Positions 1-7,408 of a DNA stretch of 64,000 bases are shown here, one piece after another. Position 1 is the stretch's first letter, and every line of letters begins with the position of its first letter. This DNA is from Ignavibacteriota bacterium (GTDB lineage: Bacteria > Bacteroidota > Ignavibacteria > Ignavibacteriales > Melioribacteraceae): assembly GCA_016716225.1 (NCBI GenBank), contig JADJWT010000001.1, positions 372,001-436,000 of the forward strand, in the 5' to 3' direction. The notes beneath the pieces were generated by a model. The model had not been told where the DNA came from. It saw only the letters and a program-made list of their open reading frames with translations, and searched no databases. The position numbers and the translations under genes were made by a program.

Positions 1-2
1 TT

Positions 3-91
3 CTTAATCTTTATCTTAATCATAATCTTACTCTGAGAACTATTTAAGAATAAAGATTAAAATAAAGATTAAGATCAAGAGTAAGATTAAG
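3..91. repeat. Inverted pair of degenerate hexamer tandem repeats
   Basis: Positions 3-32 read as five consecutive hexamers close to CTTAAT (CTTAAT, CTTTAT, CTTAAT, CATAAT, CTTACT). Positions 50-91 read as seven hexamers close to ATTAAG, the reverse complement. The two arms can pair as a long imperfect stem just upstream of hemL. This is seen directly; a role as transcription barrier or leader structure is only a guess. The left arm may extend beyond the window edge. Confidence 0.6.
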
Positions 92-124
92 AAGAAAATA
101 AAATTTAGAATTTAAGGTAACATT

Positions 125-1414
125 ATGAAAATTTCCCAAAGTGAAAAATTATTTGAAGAAGCAAAAAAGTATATTCCGGGTGGAGTAAATTCTCCCGTTC
201 GTGCTTTTAAATCTGTCGGCGGAACTCCATTATTTATAAAGGAAGGAAAAGGTTCACATTTTATTGATGTCGATGGAAATGATTTTATAGATTATATCGG
301 AAGTTGGGGTCCACATTTATTCGGGCATAATCCGGATTTTATAATCAATGCTTTAAATGAAGCAATTAAAAAAGGTACAAGTTTTGGTGCTCCAACGGAA
401 ATTGAAATTAAAATGGCTGAACTCATATCCGAGCTTGTTCCATCGGTAGAAAAAATAAGAATGGTAAACAGCGGAACCGAAGCAACAATGTCTGCAATTC
501 GTGCAGCGCGCGGATTTACAAATCGAGAAAAATTTATAAAGTTTGAAGGATGTTATCACGGTCACGCTGATTATTTTCTTATAAAAGCCGGTTCGGGAGC
601 ATTAACATTGGGTGTTCCTACAAGTCCCGGAGTTACTACCGGAAATGCGGCAGATACTTTAGTTGCGGAATTTAATAATATTGATTCCATCAAAGAATTA
701 ATTTCAAAGAACAAAAATGAAATTGCCGCAATTATTATTGAAGCAATTGCAGGAAATATGGGTGTTGTAAAAGTAGAAGAAAATTTTATAAACGAGTTGC
801 GTTCAATTTGTGATGAAGAAAAAATTGTTTTAATATTTGATGAAGTTATGACCGGATTTAGAGTTGCAAAAGGCGGCGCACAAGAAATTTTAGGAATTAC
901 TCCCGATCTTTCAACATTTGGGAAAATTATTGGCGGAGGTTTACCAGTTGGTGCTTTTGGCGGAAAAGCTGAAATAATGGAAAAAATTGCTCCCTCTGGA
1001 CCAATTTACCAAGCAGGAACATTAAGTGGAAATCCTTTGGCAATGAATGCGGGATTTGCAGCATTATCATACATAAAAGAAAATCCAAATATTTATAATT
1101 TGCTTGAAGAAAAATCATCATACTTGGAAAATGGCTTTAAGAAAAATTTAGAAAAGTTAGGAAAAAATTTCGCAATGAATCGAGTAGGTTCAATGATGTG
1201 TATGTTTTTCACAGAAGAAAAAGTCGATAATTTTAACTCTGCAATAAAATCTAACACTGAACTTTATGGAAAATATTTTCATAAAATGTTGAAAAACGGA
1301 ATTTATTTGGCACCAGCTCAATTTGAAGCTTTATTTGTTTCCACTGTTCACTCAAAAGAAGACTTGGATAAAACAATTAATGCTCATTATAAATCTTTAT
1401 TTGAAATTCTGTAA
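125..1414 (+). CDS. hemL: Glutamate-1-semialdehyde 2,1-aminomutase
   Basis: This PLP-dependent cytoplasmic enzyme converts glutamate-1-semialdehyde to 5-aminolevulinate in the C5 route to heme. The 429 residues match the usual family length. The N-terminus has the GGVNSPVRAF motif, and the PLP-binding lysine is K267 in STFGKIIGGG, followed by GLPVGAFGG. The usual EPVAGNM stretch reads EAIAGNM here. The ATG at 125 directly precedes the family's normal N-terminus, so the start is safe. It stands alone between a repeat and a regulator gene on the same strand. Heme supply fits a genome region rich in c-type cytochromes and their maturation genes. The identification is firm. Confidence 0.96.
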   Translation: MKISQSEKLFEEAKKYIPGGVNSPVRAFKSVGGTPLFIKEGKGSHFIDVDGNDFIDYIGSWGPHLFGHNPDFIINALNEAIKKGTSFGAPTEIEIKMAELISELVPSVEKIRMVNSGTEATMSAIRAARGFTNREKFIKFEGCYHGHADYFLIKAGSGALTLGVPTSPGVTTGNAADTLVAEFNNIDSIKELISKNKNEIAAIIIEAIAGNMGVVKVEENFINELRSICDEEKIVLIFDEVMTGFRVAKGGAQEILGITPDLSTFGKIIGGGLPVGAFGGKAEIMEKIAPSGPIYQAGTLSGNPLAMNAGFAALSYIKENPNIYNLLEEKSSYLENGFKKNLEKLGKNFAMNRVGSMMCMFFTEEKVDNFNSAIKSNTELYGKYFHKMLKNGIYLAPAQFEALFVSTVHSKEDLDKTINAHYKSLFEIL

Positions 1415-1477
1415 TAGAATTTATAAGTTGAATATAGGTTTGAAATAATTTGTTTCAAAATTGAAACATTTTGATTT

Positions 1478-2818
1478 ATGGCAGAATACGAAATTAAAAA
1501 TGACGATATTTTAGATAGTTTAGGTGAAGGTGTTTTTACAGTTGATAAGAATTTTAGAATTAATTTCTTTAATAAAGCTGCTGAAAGAATAACCGGTCAT
1601 AAAAAAGAAGATGTAATCGGTCAATTTTGCAAAAATGTTTTCAAATCAAAAGTATGTTTTACCGAGTGTCCTATCGCATTAGTTTTAAATTCCAAAAAAA
1701 ATATCTATGATTTCGAATCAAAAATAAAAATCGCAAATGATTCCGCAATTCCAATAAAATTAAATGCCGCAGTTTTGCATAATGAAGAAGAAAAGCCAAT
1801 CGGTGGAGTAATTTCTTTTAGAGAAATTTCCGATATTGAAAGAATCGGTCAAGATCTTTCAAAAGACACTAATTTTCACGGAATTATTGGAAAAAGTAAA
1901 CCGATGAAAGAAATTTTCGAATTGATTAAGGAAATTTCAGATTCGGATGCACCGGTTTTTATTCATGGAGAATCGGGAACCGGAAAAGAAATGATTGCAA
2001 ATGCAATTCAACAGACAAGCAGCAGAAAAGATAAAGTTTTTATTAAAATTAATTGCTCGGTTTTCCCTTCTCACTTATTGGCAAGTGAACTTTTTGGTCA
2101 TGTAAAGGGAGCTTTTACCGATGCTGTAAAAGATCGCCCGGGGAGATTTGAAATTGCAGATGGAGGTACAATTTTTTTAGATGAAGTTGCCGAAATGCCT
2201 TTGCAAATGCAGTTACAGCTTTTGCGCGTTTTGCAAGAAGGAACTTTTGAAAGAGTCGGTGAATCTATTACAAGAAGTGTTGATGTAAGAGTTATTGCCG
2301 CAACAAATATTAATATTAATGAAGCATTGAAATCCGGAAAATTCCGTGAAGATTTATATTACCGATTAAATGTAATTCCAATTGAAGTACCCCCGTTAAA
2401 AAATAGACAAGATGATTTAATTCCGCTTATAAAACATTTCTTAAAAAAATTTTCGCTTATTTATAAAAAGGAAATTATTGATATTGATGATGAAACAATG
2501 GAATTAATAACAAATTTTGAGTGGCGTGGAAATATCCGCGAACTTGAAAATGTTATTGAATATTCTTTTGTAAGAACTAATAATTCTAAGATAATTACTG
2601 CTGCAAAACTTCCTCCAATTGTAAAGGAAAACAATTCTAAAAGAAAAGATTTTAACAAATATTTAAATGATGAAGAATCATTTGAGAAACATCAGCTTTT
2701 GGATATTTTAGAAAAAAATCATTGGAGTAAAGCAAAAACTGCCAAAGAATTAAGTATTGGCAGAACAACTCTTTGGAGAAAAATGAAACAATTTGGATTA
2801 AATGAAAAAGAAAATTAG
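1478..2818 (+). CDS. PAS-domain sigma-54-dependent activator (Fis family)
   Basis: This is an enhancer-binding activator of sigma-54 RNA polymerase. A PAS domain covers about residues 8-115 and contains C51, C60 and C64 (CFTECP), so it could bind a metal, cluster or redox signal. The AAA+ domain has Walker A GESGTGK at 164-170 and a Walker B region at FLDE near 232. A Fis-type helix-turn-helix lies at about 400-440. There is no receiver domain, so it senses directly rather than through a kinase. The sigma-54 contact loop reads GAFTDA (211-216) instead of GAFTGA. It lies 200 bp upstream of a gene with a canonical sigma-54 promoter and paired repeats that look like its enhancer sites. Its ligand cannot be read from sequence. 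Confidence 0.9.
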   Translation: MAEYEIKNDDILDSLGEGVFTVDKNFRINFFNKAAERITGHKKEDVIGQFCKNVFKSKVCFTECPIALVLNSKKNIYDFESKIKIANDSAIPIKLNAAVLHNEEEKPIGGVISFREISDIERIGQDLSKDTNFHGIIGKSKPMKEIFELIKEISDSDAPVFIHGESGTGKEMIANAIQQTSSRKDKVFIKINCSVFPSHLLASELFGHVKGAFTDAVKDRPGRFEIADGGTIFLDEVAEMPLQMQLQLLRVLQEGTFERVGESITRSVDVRVIAATNININEALKSGKFREDLYYRLNVIPIEVPPLKNRQDDLIPLIKHFLKKFSLIYKKEIIDIDDETMELITNFEWRGNIRELENVIEYSFVRTNNSKIITAAKLPPIVKENNSKRKDFNKYLNDEESFEKHQLLDILEKNHWSKAKTAKELSIGRTTLWRKMKQFGLNEKEN

Positions 2819-2824
2819 TTCCAC

Positions 2825-2929
2825 GTTCCTAATTCGGAACATAACGTTTCTATTCCCATAACTTATTTACTTATAACAAATTACCTACCATTTTAATAAA
2901 TATTTAAAGAAAATGGAACGTTACGTTTA
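2825..2929 (+). promoter_or_regulatory. Putative enhancer sites for the upstream sigma-54 activator
   Basis: Two copies of GGAACNNNACGTTT occur at 2836-2849 and 2915-2928, 79 bp apart. The second contains the near-palindrome AACGTTACGTT. The first copy is also part of the inverted repeat GTTCC-N6-GGAAC at 2825-2840. They lie about 40-150 bp upstream of the -24/-12 promoter, which is typical enhancer distance. That the neighbouring PAS activator binds them is inference from position. Confidence 0.55.
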
Positions 2930-2970
2930 GTTATTTAATACGATAAACAGCTCTTTTAATATATTTTAGC

Positions 2971-2986
2971 TGGCATTCTTTTTGCA
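2971..2986 (+). promoter_or_regulatory. Sigma-54 (-24/-12) promoter
   Basis: TGGCATTCTTTTTGCA has the invariant GG and GC dinucleotides at the right spacing and matches the TGGCAY-N5-TTGCA consensus. Transcription would start near 2997, giving a short leader with a GGGGAAAA ribosome site before the ATG at 3020. It would drive the cytochrome and rhodanese genes. Confidence 0.8.
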
Positions 2987-3019
2987 ACTAAATGTAAAAT
3001 TTAACTAAATGGGGAAAAA

Positions 3020-4453
3020 ATGAAGGAATTAACAAAGTACTTTTTTATTCTGATATCCTTTGTTTTAATTATTACAAGCTGTAATGATGAGGAAAAGGAA
3101 TTACCAATTACACCCGGAGCAAATGGTGAACTTTCCAAAAATACTTGCGAAGGTTGCCATACCGATTATGATTTGCTAAAAAAAGTTTATACTCCTGATC
3201 CGCCTTCAACTGGTGGTGCAGGTTGCGGGGGCGAAGCTCCACATTTTGAACCTTACGATAGAGTTGCATTACGAGGAAATGGTTATACTCAGTTTAAAAA
3301 TAGTGTGCACGGAAAACTTGGCTGCGTTGCATGCCATAATGGTGTAGAAAATGTTGATAATGATGACTTTAAGATTGTAAAAGAACAAGCTCATTCCGGT
3401 GATTTTATTGCAAGTCCTTCTCAATATGCAACTGAAAAATGTGCATCTTGCCATCCTGATATAGTTGCAAGAACTCACAACAGCACTCATGAACAAGGCT
3501 GGGGACAAAAAAGTATGGTTACAATTCGTTACGGATTGGGAACTGGAAAAGACAAATTTGATCAATTACCTCAACAATTAAAAGATGGATATAAAGCAAA
3601 TTGTCAAACATGTCATGGAAGCTGTGCGGAATGCCATGTAACAAGACCAACAGCCGGCGGTGGCGGTTTAATAAACGGTCATAATTTTAATAAAACTCCG
3701 GATATGAGAGCAAATTGTACAACTTGCCATGTTAGCCGCGGCGGACATGCATATTTTGGTGAAGGACCCGGAACAGTTCCTGATGTTCATTTGACAAAAG
3801 CCGGTTTCACTTGTATGAATTGCCATACACAAAATGAGATTCATGGAGATGGAAATTATTATGATCAGCGATACAAGAATAAATTAAAACCAGAATGCGA
3901 AAATTGTCATTCCGGTATTGAAACCGCAAATGATTATCACAGTATGCATATAAATGATTTCAATTGCCAAACTTGCCATTCTCAAGATTATAATAATTGC
4001 GGAAGCTGTCACGTTCCTGAACCTGGAAGCGGGCATGGTGGAGCACGAGTTGTTGCACATCAGAAATTTAAAATTGGTATGAATCCTATTCCGGAAATTA
4101 AACCTTACAAAATGGCAACTTTACGCCAATCATTAATGGCTCCTGATAGCTGGGATAATTATGGTGTTACAACTCTTACAAATTTTGATGAAAGACCGAC
4201 TTATAAATATACAACTCCTCATAATATTTTAAGATGGACTGCGAGAACTGACACATCAAAAATTACTTTAGATGAAAATGTTGCACAGCCATTGTGTTCG
4301 CAAGCTTGTCATATTTTCAAAGATGCGGAAGGAAATTTAAAGAATAAACAATATTATTTATTTGAAACAGATTTAATAGAAACTTGGGAAAAATCAGCAA
4401 CTGGAAAATATACTGTAGATGGAAAACTTCCAGCTTGGTGGGATATAAACTAG
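3020..4453 (+). CDS. Multiheme c-type cytochrome lipoprotein (10 CXXCH plus one CX3CH)
   Basis: The 477-residue protein starts with a lipoprotein signal ending in IITSC. It then carries ten CXXCH heme sites (CEGCH, CVACH, CASCH, CQTCH, CAECH, CTTCH, CMNCH, CENCH, CQTCH, CGSCH) and a possible eleventh, noncanonical site CSQACH near the C-terminus. Many extra histidines could serve as distal ligands. It should be a membrane-anchored electron carrier or terminal reductase facing the periplasm or the surface. It is the first gene after a sigma-54 promoter and is followed 36 bp later by a rhodanese lipoprotein. I do not recognise a named family for the whole chain, so the substrate is unknown. The ATG follows a GGGGAAAAA ribosome site. 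Confidence 0.9.
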   Translation: MKELTKYFFILISFVLIITSCNDEEKELPITPGANGELSKNTCEGCHTDYDLLKKVYTPDPPSTGGAGCGGEAPHFEPYDRVALRGNGYTQFKNSVHGKLGCVACHNGVENVDNDDFKIVKEQAHSGDFIASPSQYATEKCASCHPDIVARTHNSTHEQGWGQKSMVTIRYGLGTGKDKFDQLPQQLKDGYKANCQTCHGSCAECHVTRPTAGGGGLINGHNFNKTPDMRANCTTCHVSRGGHAYFGEGPGTVPDVHLTKAGFTCMNCHTQNEIHGDGNYYDQRYKNKLKPECENCHSGIETANDYHSMHINDFNCQTCHSQDYNNCGSCHVPEPGSGHGGARVVAHQKFKIGMNPIPEIKPYKMATLRQSLMAPDSWDNYGVTTLTNFDERPTYKYTTPHNILRWTARTDTSKITLDENVAQPLCSQACHIFKDAEGNLKNKQYYLFETDLIETWEKSATGKYTVDGKLPAWWDIN

Positions 4454-4489
4454 AATAAATCAAACACTCAAAATTATAAAGGAGATACA

Positions 4490-5482
4490 ATGAACGAATT
4501 AAGAAAATTGTTTTACTTGTTACTAATCATACCTATTTTATTTCTAAATACCGGTTGCAACGAAGATGAAGATGATCCTGTTGCAATTAATGAAGCGGAA
4601 GTACTTGTTAAACATTTAGAAGGCGATGGCGGAAATCCAATTAATAACTTTGCCGCTATGATTGCTGCTTCAGATGTAAACACTTCAATAGCTGCAAACG
4701 ATGCAAATCAAGTAGTTCTAGATATTAGATCAGCTACAGATTATGCAGCTGGACATATTAAAGGTGCTATAAATGTTGCTCCAACAGATGTTCTAAAATA
4801 TTATGAAGCAAATAATTTACAAAATAAAACTACTGTTGTATTAGCATGCTATAGCGGACAAACTGCAGGCTGGGCAACTGGATTGATGCATACAATGGGT
4901 TATACAAACGTAAAAGATTTAAAATTTGGTATGTGCAGTTGGAATGCAACTACTTCTTCAGGATGGGTTTCAAATACAAATATGACTTCTAAAGGAAATA
5001 GAGGCGGAGATTTGGTTACAACAGCATTCCCAAAACCAGCAGCCGGAAATTTACCTACACTTAGCACAGGAAAATCAGCAGCTTCTGATATTTTAAGAGC
5101 AAGAGTTGAAGCTATTTTTGCCGGTGGATTTACTCAGAAAATTGCAAGAAATGATGTCATGGATCACACAAGTGATTATTTCATAGTTAATTATTGGTCA
5201 GTAGATCATTATAATTGGAAACATATTAACGGTGCTATTCAATATGCTCCAAAAGCTGATTTGGATTTTGATACTTTCCTAAAAACATTACCAACTGACA
5301 AAAAAATTGTTGTTTATTGCTATACCGGCCAAACTTCATCACAAGTTGCAGCATATTTAGCTGTTTTAGGTTATGATGTTTATTCATTACTTTATGGCAT
5401 GAATGGAATTGATTGGGATAATATGCCCGGGACAAAATTTGTTGAAGCAAATGACGTAAAAGCATTTGAATTAGTACAATAA
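4490..5482 (+). CDS. Lipoprotein with two rhodanese domains
   Basis: The 330-residue protein has a lipoprotein signal (LNTGC), then two rhodanese-like domains. The first has the active loop ACYSGQT with C120, the second YCYTGQT with C277. Both cysteines are intact, which is notable because one domain of tandem rhodaneses is often inactive. Rhodaneses carry sulfane sulfur, or in some systems selenium, on the cysteine. It is co-transcribed with the multiheme lipoprotein upstream; a GGAGAT ribosome site precedes the ATG. Geobacter extracellular conduit clusters (ext genes) also pair a rhodanese lipoprotein with multiheme lipoproteins, so a role in a sulfur, selenium or extracellular electron route is plausible but inferred. 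Confidence 0.9.
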   Translation: MNELRKLFYLLLIIPILFLNTGCNEDEDDPVAINEAEVLVKHLEGDGGNPINNFAAMIAASDVNTSIAANDANQVVLDIRSATDYAAGHIKGAINVAPTDVLKYYEANNLQNKTTVVLACYSGQTAGWATGLMHTMGYTNVKDLKFGMCSWNATTSSGWVSNTNMTSKGNRGGDLVTTAFPKPAAGNLPTLSTGKSAASDILRARVEAIFAGGFTQKIARNDVMDHTSDYFIVNYWSVDHYNWKHINGAIQYAPKADLDFDTFLKTLPTDKKIVVYCYTGQTSSQVAAYLAVLGYDVYSLLYGMNGIDWDNMPGTKFVEANDVKAFELVQ

Positions 5483-5496
5483 AATTATTTTGAATT

Positions 5497-5518
5497 AGAG
5501 CCTCTTAATTGAGGCTCT
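5497..5518 (+). terminator. Hairpin after the rhodanese gene
   Basis: AGAGCCTC and GAGGCTCT form an 8-bp perfect stem around a TTAATT loop, 14 bp after the stop codon. The following bases are TAAATTAAATTGG, with no real T run, so it may be a weak terminator or a processing and stability hairpin before the TPR gene. Confidence 0.6.
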
Positions 5519-5540
5519 TAAATTAAATTGGTTTTTCAAA

Positions 5541-5987
5541 ATGAATGAAATGTTAGGCAATCAGTATTTTATGGCAAGAAATTATTTGGGTGCTGCAAAT
5601 GCATTCCAAACAGTTTTAAAGGATGAGCCTGATAATATTAATGCTACAAAAAAATTAATTATTTCACTTACTCAAATAGGTAAATTTTCAAAAGCTTTTG
5701 AATTATTTGCTGAATTTATTAACAAAAATATTGATAATATCTTAAGCACCGATCCAATTAAAGACGATTGCCCTTGTGCGGAATTAGTTAATAATCTTGA
5801 AAATAAAAGTAAATATGGATCTGAAAGTTTAACAATTTTTGAAACTCTTGGAATATTATGGCTTTATTGCGATATCAACAATTCAATAGATTATTTTGAA
5901 AAAGCTTCTGCTTTAGCGCCTAACGATACAAAATTAAATTCTGTTCTAATGATCTTAAAGAAAAAACTTCGCGAACTTTCCAACTAA
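5541..5987 (+). CDS. Small TPR-like protein
   Basis: The 148-residue protein contains at least one clear tetratricopeptide unit near residues 5-40 (GNQYFMARNYLGAANAF, then a helix after DEPDN) and more helical pairs, with a last unit near 112-130. There is no signal peptide, so it is probably cytoplasmic. It contains an odd CPCAE stretch in the middle. It follows the cytochrome and rhodanese genes after a hairpin and lacks an obvious Shine-Dalgarno sequence. TPR proteins act as binding scaffolds; a role in assembling or regulating the neighbouring redox proteins is possible but not shown. Confidence 0.7.
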   Translation: MNEMLGNQYFMARNYLGAANAFQTVLKDEPDNINATKKLIISLTQIGKFSKAFELFAEFINKNIDNILSTDPIKDDCPCAELVNNLENKSKYGSESLTIFETLGILWLYCDINNSIDYFEKASALAPNDTKLNSVLMILKKKLRELSN

Positions 5988-6054
5988 ATTTATTATCAAA
6001 TATTAAACTGAATTCACTCAATTTCACTTCCTTATCATTTAAATATTTTTCATA

Positions 6055-7266
6055 TTAATTAGAAGCCTTATCTTTAATCGGCTGATATGCAAAAAAATCT
6101 TCATAAAATCTTTTTGTATAATCATTTATTAATTCCGTAATTCTATCATAATTTTCTGAAGCAACAACTAATCCCGCATGGTATTTTTTATTTAATCTCC
6201 AAACAACTTCTTTATCACTATATGAATTTAAATCCGGGAATTCTTGTTTCGCTAATGAAATTAAAATTGCAGCATAATTTTTTTTCACATCTGGCAAAAT
6301 ATATTTTTCATCATCATTTAAATTTTCAATAATTGCCCATTCATTCCAATAATTAATTCCCGAAGATTCTTCAATCAAATTTGCAATATTTGCGCCGCCG
6401 ACTCTTGCGGAAGTTTCTAAAAAATAAAATTTTCCGTCATTTGATTTAATATATTCGCTATGCGAAATTCCCTTTTTTAATCCAAGTGACTTTATAACTT
6501 GCTTATTTAATTTTAGTAATTCTTTTTCATCTTTACTTCCAAATTTAACTGTACGCGAGCAAAAAACTCTTCCTTCATGAGCAACTTCAAAAGGCGGTAA
6601 AGCATATTCATGAGTTAAAGCAAATTGAATTTTATAATTAAAAATTATTGAATCAACATGATAAATATTTCCTTCAATAAATTGTTCCAGCAAATAATAT
6701 GATTGTTCATCGCCTAATTTATTTATTGTTTCCCATGCTTCTTCTTTGGAATAAAATTTTTTTAGACCAATTGCACCAGCTTGCGATCGAGGTTTTAAAA
6801 TGTACGGCGGATTATTTGAATCAAAAAATTTATTTATATTATCATGATTTAACACATGAACAAAATTTGGGATTGAAATTTTATCTTCATCAGCTTTTTT
6901 ACGCATTGCCAATTTATCTCTAAAATAACGCGCAGTTGTTTCTCCCATTCCGCCAACTCTTAAATGCTCGCGCAGTTTTGCAGCTTTCTCAACATCAAAA
7001 TCATCAAGCGCAATAATTCTATCAATTTTTTCTGTGCGCGCCAAATAACTAACACTTTTCAAAACATTTTCCATATTCCATTCATTTTGAACATCCGGAA
7101 TAAAAAATATTTCATCAATAAAATTTCTTGGCCAATTTGCCTCCATCAAACTTTGAGATGTAATTAACAATACTCTATTTCCAAGTTTTTTACACTTTAC
7201 CATAAAATCAAAACCTTTTTCATAACTTGCCAAACATAAAACCGTTAAAGAATTTGAAGTTTTCAT
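6055..7266 (-). CDS. ATP-grasp domain ligase, substrate unknown
   Basis: About 403 residues with an N-terminal Rossmann-like region followed by an ATP-grasp fold. Visible motifs are KPRSQAGAIGL in the nucleotide loop, SHSEYI, and FLETSARVGGANI in the metal-binding part. Such enzymes join a carboxylate to an amine through an acyl phosphate. I chose the ATG at 7266 because GAGGT sits 5 bp ahead of it; reading can extend to 7359 but without a better ribosome site. It is a single gene, facing away from sppA, so neighbours give no hint of substrate. A peptide or amino-acid ligase role is the default guess. Confidence 0.8.
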   Translation of the reverse strand: MKTSNSLTVLCLASYEKGFDFMVKCKKLGNRVLLITSQSLMEANWPRNFIDEIFFIPDVQNEWNMENVLKSVSYLARTEKIDRIIALDDFDVEKAAKLREHLRVGGMGETTARYFRDKLAMRKKADEDKISIPNFVHVLNHDNINKFFDSNNPPYILKPRSQAGAIGLKKFYSKEEAWETINKLGDEQSYYLLEQFIEGNIYHVDSIIFNYKIQFALTHEYALPPFEVAHEGRVFCSRTVKFGSKDEKELLKLNKQVIKSLGLKKGISHSEYIKSNDGKFYFLETSARVGGANIANLIEESSGINYWNEWAIIENLNDDEKYILPDVKKNYAAILISLAKQEFPDLNSYSDKEVVWRLNKKYHAGLVVASENYDRITELINDYTKRFYEDFFAYQPIKDKASN

Positions 7267-7408
7267 TAATACCTCACTCAAGTTTTTTCTAAAATGCGCA
7301 ATTATTTTTTTTATTTCAATATTAATTGTTTTGAATTGCAAAATTGTAGAATGTCGCAAAGTTGCATAAATTTACTTTCATTAAATTAAATTTTGAATTG
7401 AGGGAAAA

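Noticed and set aside
1308..1325. TGGCACC inside hemL as a sigma-54 promoter
   Set aside because: There is no GC at the -12 position, it lies in a coding region and no gene start follows at the right distance.
2108..2125. GAFTDA as proof that the PAS activator cannot work with sigma-54
   Set aside because: Natural variants of the loop exist in functional activators and the gene sits beside a canonical -24/-12 promoter, so inactivity is not supported.
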